Below are positions 47,350 through 59,563 of a stretch of DNA of 64,000 nucleotides, piece after piece. The notes under the pieces were generated by a model that worked only from the letters and a program-made list of their open reading frames with translations, was not told the DNA's origin and did no database searches. How positions within the stretch are numbered: the stretch's first letter is position 1; each line of letters starts with the position of its first letter. The translations under genes and the position numbers were made by a program. Origin of the DNA: Microvirga arvi (GTDB lineage Bacteria; Pseudomonadota; Alphaproteobacteria; Rhizobiales; Beijerinckiaceae); assembly GCF_016892765.1 (NCBI RefSeq), contig NZ_JAFEMD010000023.1, positions 1-64,000 on the forward strand, written 5' to 3'.

Positions 47350-49086
47350 TCAGATCACGAAGAGTTCGTTGTGGGTCAGCGCGAGGCCTGGTTTGAACTT
47401 GGCGAATTCCACGGGTCTGGCTGCTCCCGAGCCGTCCGGATCGTACGACAATATGCCCGTTTTCTTGTTGTAGTTGATGTAGTCGTTCGAGTCCTTCGGT
47501 CTGTTCCCGGCATTGAAGAAATCCGCATCCAGCTTGTGGGGCCTGCTGGCGCTGCCGGGACCGAGTTTTCGGAAGATGGCATTGTCGAGCCAAATCGAGT
47601 CATCCCTCACGGAATATTGGGTGACGGTGTCGAAATTGACCTTCCGGTCCGTGGTGGCTGATCCGAGTCTCGTGTCGAAGACGAAAACGTCGCGACCCGT
47701 ATCGCCACTCAAGGTATCGTTCTTGAGCCCCCCATAGAGCCGGTCGTTGCCGGCGCCGCCGAAGAGCCAGTCTTTTCCGTCGCCGCCGTAGAGTCGGTCG
47801 TGGCCTCCATCGCCAGAGACATAATCGTTGCCGCCCAGGGCCCTGATCGTATCGTTGCCGGAACGCCCGCTCAGATCCTCGTCAAATCCGGTGCCGCGGA
47901 AGGCGTTGGGTCCGGCTGTTCCGATCCATTTCTGGACCGAGGTGGAGATGGCTCCCGCGTCCATTCCGGAGATGACGTTGCCGGAGAGGACGATGTGAGT
48001 GGGCCCTGCGACCGTGTTCGTCGCCTCCTCACGAATCCCGTAGCGGGCGTCGATGGCGCCAGCGGAATAGATGGTGTTGCTGAGGATCTGCGTATTGACG
48101 GAATAATAGGTCTGTCCCGTGGTCGCATCGACGCGCGCGCGGATGTTGATCTCGTCGAACTGGTTGTCGGCAGCCTGCGCATTGTTGAAGATGCTGCTGT
48201 TCTGAATGACGGTGTTGGTTGATCCCTCGATTCGCACGCCGCTGCTCAAATTGCCGAAAATCGTGGCGCCGTTGATGGTGACGTGGTCCGCCATGTTGAG
48301 CAGGACGCCTTCCTTGATGTTGCCGTAGTACTGGCCGCCGACGACCTGGATGTTGCTCGGCCACGGGATCGCCTCTGACCCCCGCTGCACCACCAGGCCT
48401 GTCGATCCATTGCTGTAGGCGATGTTGTTCTGAAGAAGCAGCCCGGTGGTCGTGGTGGTGATGTTGAAGCCGTGGCGATCGTTGCCGTAGGCGATGTTGT
48501 TCCGGTAGATACCGTTGACGATGTAGTCGGCGACGAAGCCGTCGAGCCCGTTGCCATGGGACACGCTGTTCTCGATGGTCAGGCGCAGGGTCTGCTCATG
48601 CGGATCGAAGCCATAGCCCGAACAGTTCATCACCTCCACCCGCGAGACATGGATGTCGCTGTCCTGCAGTGGGCTTCCGGGCCTGACACCCGTGTAGAAG
48701 CCGTCGATCTTGCCGGTCGTTGCAGCGCGGTTGCCGTCGATGGTGAGATCGAAGACCCCGACATTGGAGGTGACCTGATCGAACGGTGTGCGCACCACGC
48801 CGGTCAGGTCGCCTGCCCATCCGTCAGCCACCTTGACGACTGTCTTGCCCATGCCGGCACCCTGGAGCGCCGTGCCGCTGAGCATGGAAATGGCGCCGTC
48901 GCTTTTATCACCACTTCCTCTGACGAGAAGGGTGCCTGTCGGCAGGGCGACCGTGACCCGACCTGCGGATGGGTTCTTGAGATATTCCGCGTGCGCCGCT
49001 GCCACGGCTGCATTGATCGCGGCGGTATCGTCAATGCCATCGTTGGCAAAGGCACCGAAACTCGCGGCATTGAAAACGGTAGCCAT
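47350..49086 (-). CDS. Beta-helix (pectate-lyase/epimerase-like) RTX protein
   Basis: 578 aa. Residues 1-395 are a right-handed beta-helix with SFGAFANDGIDDTAAINAA at the start and many NxIxxN turns (ENSVSHGNGLDGF, NNIAYGNDRHGF), like alginate C5-epimerases and pectate lyases. RTX repeats follow (LYGGDGKDWLFGGAGNDRLYGG, about 420-460), then a C-terminal domain (DVFVFDTRLGSATTDRK... ALTHNELFVI) shared with the protein at 59564. No Sec signal, fitting type I export. A secreted polysaccharide-modifying or binding protein. Confidence 0.85.
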   Translation of the reverse strand: MATVFNAASFGAFANDGIDDTAAINAAVAAAHAEYLKNPSAGRVTVALPTGTLLVRGSGDKSDGAISMLSGTALQGAGMGKTVVKVADGWAGDLTGVVRTPFDQVTSNVGVFDLTIDGNRAATTGKIDGFYTGVRPGSPLQDSDIHVSRVEVMNCSGYGFDPHEQTLRLTIENSVSHGNGLDGFVADYIVNGIYRNNIAYGNDRHGFNITTTTTGLLLQNNIAYSNGSTGLVVQRGSEAIPWPSNIQVVGGQYYGNIKEGVLLNMADHVTINGATIFGNLSSGVRIEGSTNTVIQNSSIFNNAQAADNQFDEINIRARVDATTGQTYYSVNTQILSNTIYSAGAIDARYGIREEATNTVAGPTHIVLSGNVISGMDAGAISTSVQKWIGTAGPNAFRGTGFDEDLSGRSGNDTIRALGGNDYVSGDGGHDRLYGGDGKDWLFGGAGNDRLYGGLKNDTLSGDTGRDVFVFDTRLGSATTDRKVNFDTVTQYSVRDDSIWLDNAIFRKLGPGSASRPHKLDADFFNAGNRPKDSNDYINYNKKTGILSYDPDGSGAARPVEFAKFKPGLALTHNELFVI

Positions 49087-49475
49087 GCGGAGATTCCCTT
49101 ATCAGGAAAACAAGCCAGCATGCTTAACCGCCTTTGCAGGACTGTGAATCGGATATTTCTGAGAGCCTTATAGCATTAGGGGTACTCATCCGGGACAGTA
49201 AAGAAACCATGATTTTGCCCGAATACGCTGGGATGGCGTCTAAGACATTGACTATACAAGGCCTGTTGCAGCGCGTTACGGCACGAACCCTCGGCTCATC
49301 CTGAATGAGCGCTCGTCGGCACATGGGCGAACGAGATTGTGCCAGGGCTAGCTGCGACCTATCCCCCAAAGGCATTTTTGCCGATCATGAGGATTGCTGC
49401 CATGGAGCCGAGGAGCTCGGAAGCTGCCCCACGTCCGGAACGAAGATGTGATTGAAGAAAACTTTCGATGAATAA
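49087..49475. other. Intergenic region, promoters only
   Basis: 389 bases between divergent genes. TTGACTATACAAGG near 49247 is promoter-like on the plus strand. Nothing else was recognised. Confidence 0.35.
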
Positions 49476-49970
49476 ATGAAACTTGCGTATTACCCTGCGT
49501 TAAGCTCTCTTCTGGCAAACTACGAGGGGTTTGCTGGGACAACCACTGCGGGGGGCATCGTGACAGACGAGGAAATTGAAGCGGTTGCAGAGGAATTGGC
49601 CAAGGCGGGAGGAGTCTCGTGGTATCCGGGCCGTACACGGGGGGCGCTGCTGCGGCCCGTGAGTGAACGCTACCGGGATCGGGCGAAGCTGGCGATTGCC
49701 GCACTAGACCGGGTCAGGACCGGACGGGATGCACCCGCGGAGCCGCCGCATCCCCATGCAGAAGTCGCGGCCGGCCAGCCTGATCAACTCCAGGTAGGTA
49801 CCATCGTGGTGTACCGTCCTCCCGGAGATCAGAGGGCGGTCACCTGTCGGATCGAGCGCATCGATTCGGGCCGGGCCTATCTGGTGCCTGTTCCTCGCCC
49901 GGAGATCGGCTGGGTGTCGTTGGACAACCTTCATCCTTTGGGCGAGGGGGCTGCTACGAAAGTCGAATGA
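49476..49970 (+). CDS. Hypothetical protein
   Basis: 164 aa, ATG at 49476. The first half has an acidic helix (DEEIEAVAEELAKAGG) followed by RTRGALLRPVSERYRDRAKLAIAAL; the second half, from about 108, is a compact beta domain (VGTIVVYRPPGDQRAVTCRIERIDSGRAYLVPVPRPEIGWVSLDNL) that looks like an SH3-type barrel. No signal or membrane helix. I do not recognise the family. Confidence 0.6.
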   Translation: MKLAYYPALSSLLANYEGFAGTTTAGGIVTDEEIEAVAEELAKAGGVSWYPGRTRGALLRPVSERYRDRAKLAIAALDRVRTGRDAPAEPPHPHAEVAAGQPDQLQVGTIVVYRPPGDQRAVTCRIERIDSGRAYLVPVPRPEIGWVSLDNLHPLGEGAATKVE

Positions 49971-50055
49971 TCGTAAATGCCTGAAGCTCTCTTCACTTTG
50001 CCGGCAAAAGCCGTTAGCAGTTTCCATCCTGTCCGAGTGGGTGGATGGTTCTGAC

Positions 50056-50283
50056 ATGCGTTGCTTCTTCCACCTTGTGAGCAATCATGATGAGATTGTC
50101 GATGACACAGGGATCGAGGTCGACAACCTCGAGAATGCCAAAGCACAGGCTCTCCTTGCTATCGATGAATTGCGCAAGGAACTCGGTGAAGAGGTTCAGG
50201 ACTGGTCCGGCTGGCGGTTGGACATCGTCTGCCCGTTAGGGACCGTTCTTTATACCACCCGGTTGACGGAAACGCTGCACTGA
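50056..50283 (+). CDS. DUF6894-type small protein
   Basis: 75 aa from ATG at 50056. MRCFFHLVSNHDEIVDDTGIEVDNLENAKAQALLAIDEL matches the small DUF6894 pattern common in Methylobacteriaceae and Bradyrhizobium (RYFFHL..., DxxGxE..., an A-rich helix). Function unknown. Confidence 0.75.
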   Translation: MRCFFHLVSNHDEIVDDTGIEVDNLENAKAQALLAIDELRKELGEEVQDWSGWRLDIVCPLGTVLYTTRLTETLH

Positions 50284-50363
50284 CCGATCCAGGCCGGCTG
50301 AAGGCTACGCCGCATCTGCATTGCAGGCGCTACGCGCATCGTTGATGCGCTCATCCAAAAAGG

Positions 50364-50414
50364 GAGCATCGGATGGATCCCAAAAGTGCAAATCCACTTT
50401 TGGGTCCGAGGCTC
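50364..50414. repeat. GCATCGG-type palindromic repeat touching a stop codon
   Basis: GAGCATCGGATGGATCCCAA and TTGGGTCCGAGGCTC fold into a hairpin. The last base belongs to the stop codon of the histidine kinase gene, so the repeat also serves as its 3' end. Confidence 0.8.
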
Positions 50415-52564
50415 TAAGCGCTCGCCTTCAAAGGGACGACGGCGAGGATGCGGTCGAGGCATGTGCTCAACTCCGCTGCGTCATAGGGCTTGCGCAGGAT
50501 GGTGTAGCCCTCGTCCATGGCCGCCTGCGCGACAGAGCTGTAGCCGGTTGCCAACAGGACGGGCAGGGACGGGTGTTCCCTGCGGATGATGCGGGCCAGG
50601 TCGACGCCGTTGAGATCGCCCGGCATCACGATATCGCTGAAAACGAGATCGAAGCCGGCGCCGGGCTGAAGTGCGGCCAGGGCCGCACGGGCATCCGCAA
50701 CATGCGTGACCTGAAGGCCCATTTCCTCCAGGATCGAGCGGGTGACCTCGGCGATGTCCACGTTGTCCTCGACCAGGAGGACATGGCCTTGCCCACTCCT
50801 GCGCAATGGTTCCGGCATTCGAACACTTTCATCGGCTGCGGCTTCCTGCGTGCGTGGCAGGTAGAGCGTGATGACGGTTCCTTGCCCGGGCTCGGCACTG
50901 GCCGTTGCGGTTCCGCCGGATTGCTGCGCAAAGCCATAAACCTGGCTGAGGCCAAGGCCTGTGCCCTTGCCCACATCCTTGGTGGTGTAGAACGGCTCGA
51001 AGACGCGGGGCAGCACGTCCTTGGGTATTCCGCATCCGGTATCCGCAAGACTCAAGACCACGAAGTCGCCCTTCAGGCCGATGACGGCCGGATCGCGCAA
51101 GGTCATGTTCCGCGCTTCGATCAGCAGACGTCCGCCCTGAGGCATGGCATCCCGGGCATTGACGGCGATGTTGAGAATGGCGAGTTCAAGCTCGTTGAGG
51201 TCGACCTTGGTGTTCCACACCTCGTCCTTGAGACGCATCTCGACGGCGATATCGCCGCGGAGCGATGAGCGCAGCATGTCCTGCAGCTCGTGGAGGTACC
51301 TGGAGAGGTTGACCACCTCGGGCTCGTGCGTCTGTTGGCGGGAAAAGGACAGGAGCTGTCGCACGAGGCTCGCGCCGCGACCGGCCGCTGTCTCGATGGC
51401 GTCGAGAGACCGCTTCTGCCGCTCCTCCATGGCGTAGCGCCGCAGGCGGTCCACATTGCCCTTGACCACCATCAGCAGGTTGTTGAAGTCGTGAGCGACG
51501 CCTCCGGTGAGATGGCCCACAGCCTCCAGCCTTTGCGCCTGCTTGAGGGCGGCCTCGGCGACCTCCCGGCGTTCGACCTCCGCATGGAAGCTGCGGGTGC
51601 GCCGGAGGGCAAGCAGGCTGATGGCGAACATTCCCAGGGTCGCCGGCAGGCCGAAGACGAGAAGCTCGCTCATCCGGGACCACAACTCCCGCCACATGCT
51701 GGCGGTTTCGATCCCGGTGGTGACGTAGATGGGATAGCCCGGCACCCTGCGATAGCCCACGCGCCGCTCGATGCCGTCGATCTGGGACACAGCAGTAATG
51801 AAGCCCGCCTCCTGGTTGCTTTGGATTGCCGGCAGAAGGCTGTTTCCCGAGGTGAGCTGCGGAGCCTCGTTCCCGTTGGAGGGGTAGCGGGCCAAGAACA
51901 CTCCATCATCGCGGATCAGGCTGAGGGAATCGGCAAGCCCTCGCGAGATGCGCGTGTAGTAGTCCCGAAAGTGCTCGGGGCGGACGGAGACCGCCACGAT
52001 CCCATCGAAGCTCTCGTCCGAACTGGGGCGGCGTTGGCTGACTACGAAAAACTTGATGTTGCCGATCTTCGCGGTAATCGGCCTGCCGATATAGGTCCCG
52101 GCATCCTGGTTGACCTGGACCTTGAAGTAATCCCGGTCCGAGTTGTCGAGGTCGCGCGGCACGGGAAGGATGGTGCTCGACACGAGCGGGTGACCGGCCT
52201 TGTCGAAAACCCAGATCGCCTCGATCTGCGGGAGCGTGTCCTGGGTACGCCGAAGCCGGCGTTGGAGACGAGCCTCGTCTGCCAGGATCTGCTCCGGCGA
52301 GAGCCCGCGCATGACCTCGTTGGTCTCGGCGATGGTACGCTCGATGGTCTGGAAAGCTTTGAGGCTATGCTCCTGAACCACGTCCAGGGCTCGCACGATC
52401 CTCTCGTCCGAATGCTGGACGATGCGCTGATAATCGTCCCAGGCCGTATAGGCAAAGAACAGGGCGGGCCCGAGCAGGCTTGCGACCAGCAAAAGCTGTA
52501 AGGGCCAGAGGACGGTACGGCTCTTCGGCGTTACGCGACCCACAAGCGGAGACCTTCCCTGCAT
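50414..52564 (-). CDS. Hybrid sensor histidine kinase with Cache-like sensor and receiver
   Basis: 716 aa. Helix at 20-42, an extracytoplasmic sensor of about 270 residues (PLVSSTILPVPRDLDNSDRDYFKVQ is typical of double-Cache domains), second helix near 305-325. Then HisKA with the phospho-His in GGVAHDFNNLL, the ATPase (NIAVNARDAM, DTGCGIP, KGTGLGLSQVYGF), and a C-terminal receiver (LLVEDNVDIAEV, DIVMPGDLNG, LLATGYS, LRKPYD). It phosphorylates its own receiver or passes phosphate on; no cognate regulator is adjacent. Confidence 0.93.
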   Translation of the reverse strand: MQGRSPLVGRVTPKSRTVLWPLQLLLVASLLGPALFFAYTAWDDYQRIVQHSDERIVRALDVVQEHSLKAFQTIERTIAETNEVMRGLSPEQILADEARLQRRLRRTQDTLPQIEAIWVFDKAGHPLVSSTILPVPRDLDNSDRDYFKVQVNQDAGTYIGRPITAKIGNIKFFVVSQRRPSSDESFDGIVAVSVRPEHFRDYYTRISRGLADSLSLIRDDGVFLARYPSNGNEAPQLTSGNSLLPAIQSNQEAGFITAVSQIDGIERRVGYRRVPGYPIYVTTGIETASMWRELWSRMSELLVFGLPATLGMFAISLLALRRTRSFHAEVERREVAEAALKQAQRLEAVGHLTGGVAHDFNNLLMVVKGNVDRLRRYAMEERQKRSLDAIETAAGRGASLVRQLLSFSRQQTHEPEVVNLSRYLHELQDMLRSSLRGDIAVEMRLKDEVWNTKVDLNELELAILNIAVNARDAMPQGGRLLIEARNMTLRDPAVIGLKGDFVVLSLADTGCGIPKDVLPRVFEPFYTTKDVGKGTGLGLSQVYGFAQQSGGTATASAEPGQGTVITLYLPRTQEAAADESVRMPEPLRRSGQGHVLLVEDNVDIAEVTRSILEEMGLQVTHVADARAALAALQPGAGFDLVFSDIVMPGDLNGVDLARIIRREHPSLPVLLATGYSSVAQAAMDEGYTILRKPYDAAELSTCLDRILAVVPLKASA

Positions 52565-52857
52565 TGCCTATCGAGACTTGTCGTGTTCTTCAGCAATCAC
52601 TGGACGAGGATTGGCGGCATGGACCTTCCAGGCTCGCGCTCGGAAAATCTTGGCTTGGCAGATATAGTGGTGCATGCGGGTTTCAAGACCGCGCGTATGG
52701 ATCAGCCCTTCCGTGTTGACGATACAACAGATCCGTCGCCGCATGGATCAGACCGGCTGTCGGCGGTGTCCGGACCTTAGGGTGGGAACGCTGATCGCCT
52801 CCGCGCCGGGCGGATCCGGCACACCGATGAGAGACGGGAGATGGACCGGCCGCAGCG

Positions 52858-53598
52858 TCATCCCAGCAGCCAGGCGAAGGCTCGCTTCAGGTTGGCCGCG
52901 CCGTCCCGCTCGAACCAAAGGCCATGGCTGAAGATGACCCGTTCCGGATTCCAGGCGACGATCCGCGAGACGGCTTCCTTCGCCTCCTTGCGGCGCAGAC
53001 GGACGACGAGGCGCAGATAGGCCGGAGCCCTGCCGTCGGGCGCGGCGACGCCGGTGAGCCTGGCGAAGAGGCGCGTTCCCAGGGACAGCTTTTCCGGCTC
53101 CAGGTTCTGGATCAGGTCCGTCAGGATGAGCGTGCGCGTGGGGCGGTGGAAAAAGGCGACCTCGCGAAAGCCCGCGCCGCCGGGCACCACGACCTGCTCG
53201 ATCTCGCCGCCCCAATCCGCCGGAGGGACATCCGTCAGGTCGCGGTCGAACCGCACGCCAGCTTTCCGCACCGGCGGCCGCTGCCGGAGATGCGGAGCGG
53301 CGGACGTCTTGGCGGCCGGGCAGCCCGCCTGCCACTCCTTCAGATGCGTCCAGTGCGCGATGTTGGGAGCGACGAGGTGGCGGATGGAGCCGAGCGTCTC
53401 GATCTCCCGCCGCAGCTCCCCGTTGAACCGGGTGGGAGAATGGAGCCAGACATCGCCATTGCTCAAGCGGATCACCGTCATCCGCACCGGCAGGCTCAAC
53501 CCCATCGCCTCCTGCGGCCCGCTGTCGACGATCCAGAGGTTTTCGGCGACGGGTTTGAGCACGTCGAGGGGAGGGTAGGTGACGTCTTCGCTGGCCAT
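52858..53598 (-). CDS. DUF4336 metallo-hydrolase-like protein
   Basis: 246 aa from ATG at 53598. VAENLWIVDSGP ... MTVIRLSNGDVWLHSPTRFNGELRREIETLGSIRHLVAPNIAHWTHLKEW is the beta-lactamase-fold pattern of DUF4336; FFHRPTRTLILTDLIQNL and RVIFSHG follow. The HxHxDH zinc motif is not intact (LHSPTRF, NIAHW), so hydrolase activity is uncertain. Confidence 0.82.
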   Translation of the reverse strand: MASEDVTYPPLDVLKPVAENLWIVDSGPQEAMGLSLPVRMTVIRLSNGDVWLHSPTRFNGELRREIETLGSIRHLVAPNIAHWTHLKEWQAGCPAAKTSAAPHLRQRPPVRKAGVRFDRDLTDVPPADWGGEIEQVVVPGGAGFREVAFFHRPTRTLILTDLIQNLEPEKLSLGTRLFARLTGVAAPDGRAPAYLRLVVRLRRKEAKEAVSRIVAWNPERVIFSHGLWFERDGAANLKRAFAWLLG

Positions 53599-53788
53599 CT
53601 GTGCGCCTTTCTCAAGCATCCCATGGTTATAATGCCTCGCCCAGGGAAGAAGGTTCGATTGGGCCTCGTGCGTTCCTCTCCCTCATGGCCCGAGCACGCC
53701 TCATCGGCTCCGACCTTTCAGGCCCTTTGTGCGTTTGAGGGAGGGCGGCTCGCCGATGTCGGCAGGGCCCCGATCCGGGAGACAATCG

Positions 53789-54904
53789 ATGACGCAGGCC
53801 AAACTCTTCACGCCGTTCCGGATCGGAGACTTCGAGCTCGCGAACCGCATCGTGATTGCGCCCATGTGCCAGTATTCCGCCGAGAACGGCTGCATGACCG
53901 ACTGGCACATGATCCATCTGGGCCAGCTCGCGTTGTCCGGGGCTGCGCTCCTGACCATCGAGGCGACGGCCGTGACTCCCGAGGGCCGCATCTCCTATGC
54001 GGATGTCGGCCTCTACTCGGATGAATGCGAGGCCGCTATGCGCCGCGTCCTGGAAGCCATCCGCCGCTGGTCGGACATGCCGATCGCCATCCAGCTCGCC
54101 CATGCGGGGCGCAAGGCTTCCACCGATGTGCCCTGGAAGGGCGGCGCTCAGATCCCGCCGGATCATCCTCATGGATGGCGGACGGAGGCACCTTCGGCCG
54201 TCCCCCATTCCGACGACGAGGTTCCGCCGACGGCGCTGGACAGAGAGGGGCTTACGCTGGTGCGGGACGCCTTCGCGGACGCGGCGAGGCGCGCGGCGAG
54301 GCTCGGCCTCCATGCGGTGCAGGTTCATGCGGCGCACGGCTACCTGCTGCATCAGTTCCTCTCGCCCCTGTCCAACCGGCGCGACGACGAATATGGCGGC
54401 TCGTTCGAGAACCGCATGCGCTTTCCGCTCGAGGTGTTCGACGCCGTCCGCGCCGCGTTTCCGGCGGAGCGTCCCGTGACGGTGCGCGTCTCGGGTACGG
54501 ATTGGGCAGACGGTGGCTGGACCATCGAGGAGACGGTGGAATTCGCCAAGGCGCTCGAAGCGCGCGGGTGCAGCGCCATCCACGTGTCGAGCGGCGGGCT
54601 CACGCCGGCCCAGCGTATCCCGGTCGGTCCGAGCTATCAGGTACCGCTCGCCCGCGCGGTCAAGCAGGCGACGTCCATGCCCGTGATCGCCGTCGGGCTC
54701 ATCACCGATTTCGTGCAGGCGGAGGCCATCCTCGGCACCGGCGACGCTGACCTCATCGCTCTCGCCCGCGCCATCCTTTACGATCCCCGGTGGCCCTGGC
54801 ACGCCGCCGCCCATTTCGGCGCCGCCGTGAAGGCTCCGAGCCAGTACCTGCGTTCGCAGCCGCGGCAGTATCCGCATTTGTTCGATATGCGGGCGGACGA
54901 TTGA
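53789..54904 (+). CDS. NADH:flavin oxidoreductase (Old Yellow Enzyme, YqjM/XenA type)
   Basis: 371 aa from ATG at 53789 (GGGAGA seven bases upstream). FMN barrel: LANRIVIAPMCQYSAENGCMTDWH with the Cys and Tyr of the YqjM class, QLAHAGRKAS with the His pair, VQVHAAHGYLLHQFLSPLSNRRDDEYGGSFENRMR and the phosphate site AEAILGTGDADLIALARAIL. It reduces activated C=C bonds or nitro compounds. It stands before the nitronate monooxygenase. Confidence 0.93.
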   Translation: MTQAKLFTPFRIGDFELANRIVIAPMCQYSAENGCMTDWHMIHLGQLALSGAALLTIEATAVTPEGRISYADVGLYSDECEAAMRRVLEAIRRWSDMPIAIQLAHAGRKASTDVPWKGGAQIPPDHPHGWRTEAPSAVPHSDDEVPPTALDREGLTLVRDAFADAARRAARLGLHAVQVHAAHGYLLHQFLSPLSNRRDDEYGGSFENRMRFPLEVFDAVRAAFPAERPVTVRVSGTDWADGGWTIEETVEFAKALEARGCSAIHVSSGGLTPAQRIPVGPSYQVPLARAVKQATSMPVIAVGLITDFVQAEAILGTGDADLIALARAILYDPRWPWHAAAHFGAAVKAPSQYLRSQPRQYPHLFDMRADD

Positions 54905-55143
54905 GGATAAGGTGATGCAAGCCCCACTGCCTCTTCCGGTCCGCTGTCGAGGATCCCGAAGTTCACTCGATAGGCTTGAGCACGCCTAGGGGAGCTGATG
55001 CCCTTTGCGTAAGGCCCTCATGAAAAGCTTCGCTGATATGGCAGACTAGCCATCAGCCTGCGAAGGTTGCGTACTTGTGCGGGCTTCCCATCGGGCCTAG
55101 CACTGGAGCACCGGATTCTCTCAGCGCAGGAAAGGTGGCAGTC

Positions 55144-56220
55144 ATGTGGGCCGACCGACGCATTCTGGATCTTCTGGGCATCGAGCTTCCCATCATTCAG
55201 GCTCCCATGGCCGGAGCCAATCTTTCCGATATGGTGATTGCCGTCTCGGAAGCCGGCGGACTCGGATCTCTTCCCTGTGCGCTGCTGAGCCACGACAAGG
55301 CGAGGGAGGAGCTGGTCAGGATCCGGCAGCACACCAAGAAGCCCATCAATGTCAATTTCTTCTGCCATCGGGCGCCGGAGGCCGATGCCGGGAATGAAGT
55401 GGCATGGAAAGAGCGCCTGAAAGATTATTATCTGGAATTCGGCCTGGACCCCGATGCGCCGACGCCGCCCTCGACGCGCGCGCCTTTCGACGAGAGCTAC
55501 CTGAGCCTCGTGGAGGAGTTCAGGCCCGAGGTCGTGAGCTTTCATTTCGGGCTGCCCCCGCAAGGCCTGCTGAAACGCGTGAAGGACACGGGCGCTAAGG
55601 TCTTATCCTCCGCGACTACGGTCGATGAGGCGCGCTGGCTGGAGGATAGGGGATGTGACGCGATCATCGCGCAAGGTTTCGAGGCCGGCGGTCACCGCGG
55701 CATCTTTCTCACCGACGACATCTCGACCCAGGTGGGCACCATGGCCTTGGTGCCGCAGGTTGTCGATGCAGTGAGGGTGCCCGTGATAGCGGCGGGCGGC
55801 ATCGCCGATGCCCGCGGCATCGTCGCCGCTCTTGCCCTGGGTGCATCGGCGGTGCAGATCGGAACGGCCTATCTGTTCACACCGGAAGCGACGATCGCAC
55901 CGCTTCACAGGCAGGCTCTCAAGAGTGCGAAGGACAACCAGACGGCGCTCACTAACGTTTTCACCGGACGCCCTGCACGCGGCATCGTCAACCGGATCAT
56001 GCGCGAGGTCGGTTCGATCTCACAGGCCGCGCCTCAGTTCCCTCTCGCCGGAGGCGCGCTCGCGCCCTTGCGCCAGAAGACGGAGCCTCTCGGTTCGGCC
56101 GACTTCATGTCCCTCTGGTCGGGCCAGGCAGCACGCCTCGCCCGCGAGCTTCCAGCGGGAGAACTGACAAGGACGCTGGCGCAGGAGGTTCTGGACAGGC
56201 TCGGCTTGCGTTCTGGGTGA
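55144..56220 (+). CDS. Nitronate monooxygenase family protein
   Basis: 358 aa from ATG at 55144. IIQAPMAGANLSDMVIAVSEAGGLGSLP, GCDAIIAQGFEAGGHRG and VPVIAAGGIADARGIVAALALGASAVQIGTAYLFTPEA are the FMN-binding marks of the 2-nitropropane dioxygenase family. It oxidises nitronates such as propionate-3-nitronate. Its place next to an OYE gene suggests handling of nitro or reactive compounds. Confidence 0.92.
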   Translation: MWADRRILDLLGIELPIIQAPMAGANLSDMVIAVSEAGGLGSLPCALLSHDKAREELVRIRQHTKKPINVNFFCHRAPEADAGNEVAWKERLKDYYLEFGLDPDAPTPPSTRAPFDESYLSLVEEFRPEVVSFHFGLPPQGLLKRVKDTGAKVLSSATTVDEARWLEDRGCDAIIAQGFEAGGHRGIFLTDDISTQVGTMALVPQVVDAVRVPVIAAGGIADARGIVAALALGASAVQIGTAYLFTPEATIAPLHRQALKSAKDNQTALTNVFTGRPARGIVNRIMREVGSISQAAPQFPLAGGALAPLRQKTEPLGSADFMSLWSGQAARLARELPAGELTRTLAQEVLDRLGLRSG

Positions 56221-56241
56221 GTTAGGCGGCTCGGAGCGGAC

Positions 56242-59229
<2,988 letters not shown>

Positions 59230-59563
59230 TGCCGAGCTTAAGCCTTTTGAGGAATGCCGACCTCGCCAGGCCGGCCCCCGCATATGTGATGCCCCACCCG
59301 TCCGCGCAATGCGGCGGATGATTCCAGGGATGTGATCCTAGAACAAAGCGGGTACAGGAAGCAATGGGCAGGGAAGCTCTTTGCCGAACTCAGTGCGAGC
59401 ATGCCCTCATCCCTCTCATCAGCCCATGTGCGCCAGCACACAGGGCATCTCCAGGAAGAACGGAAAGCAGGGCCGGGAGCCTTGAAACAAATCAAACAAT
59501 CTTAGAAAGAAAACGAAATAACGTAATAAATCATTCAGTAGGGGCTATGGAAAGAGACAAACC
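59230..59563. other. uvrA / RTX-protein divergent intergenic region
   Basis: The right half (59490-59560) is AT-rich (AAACAAATCAAACAATC..., AACGTAATAAATC), unlike the neighbourhood, and should contain the promoter of the RTX gene. The left half contains the LexA-like site. Confidence 0.5.
59341..59355 (-). promoter_or_regulatory. Candidate LexA box of uvrA
   Basis: On the minus strand GTAC-CCGCTTT-GTTC, one mismatch from GTTC-N7-GTTC, 112 bases ahead of the uvrA start. uvrA is a classical SOS gene in this class. Confidence 0.5.
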
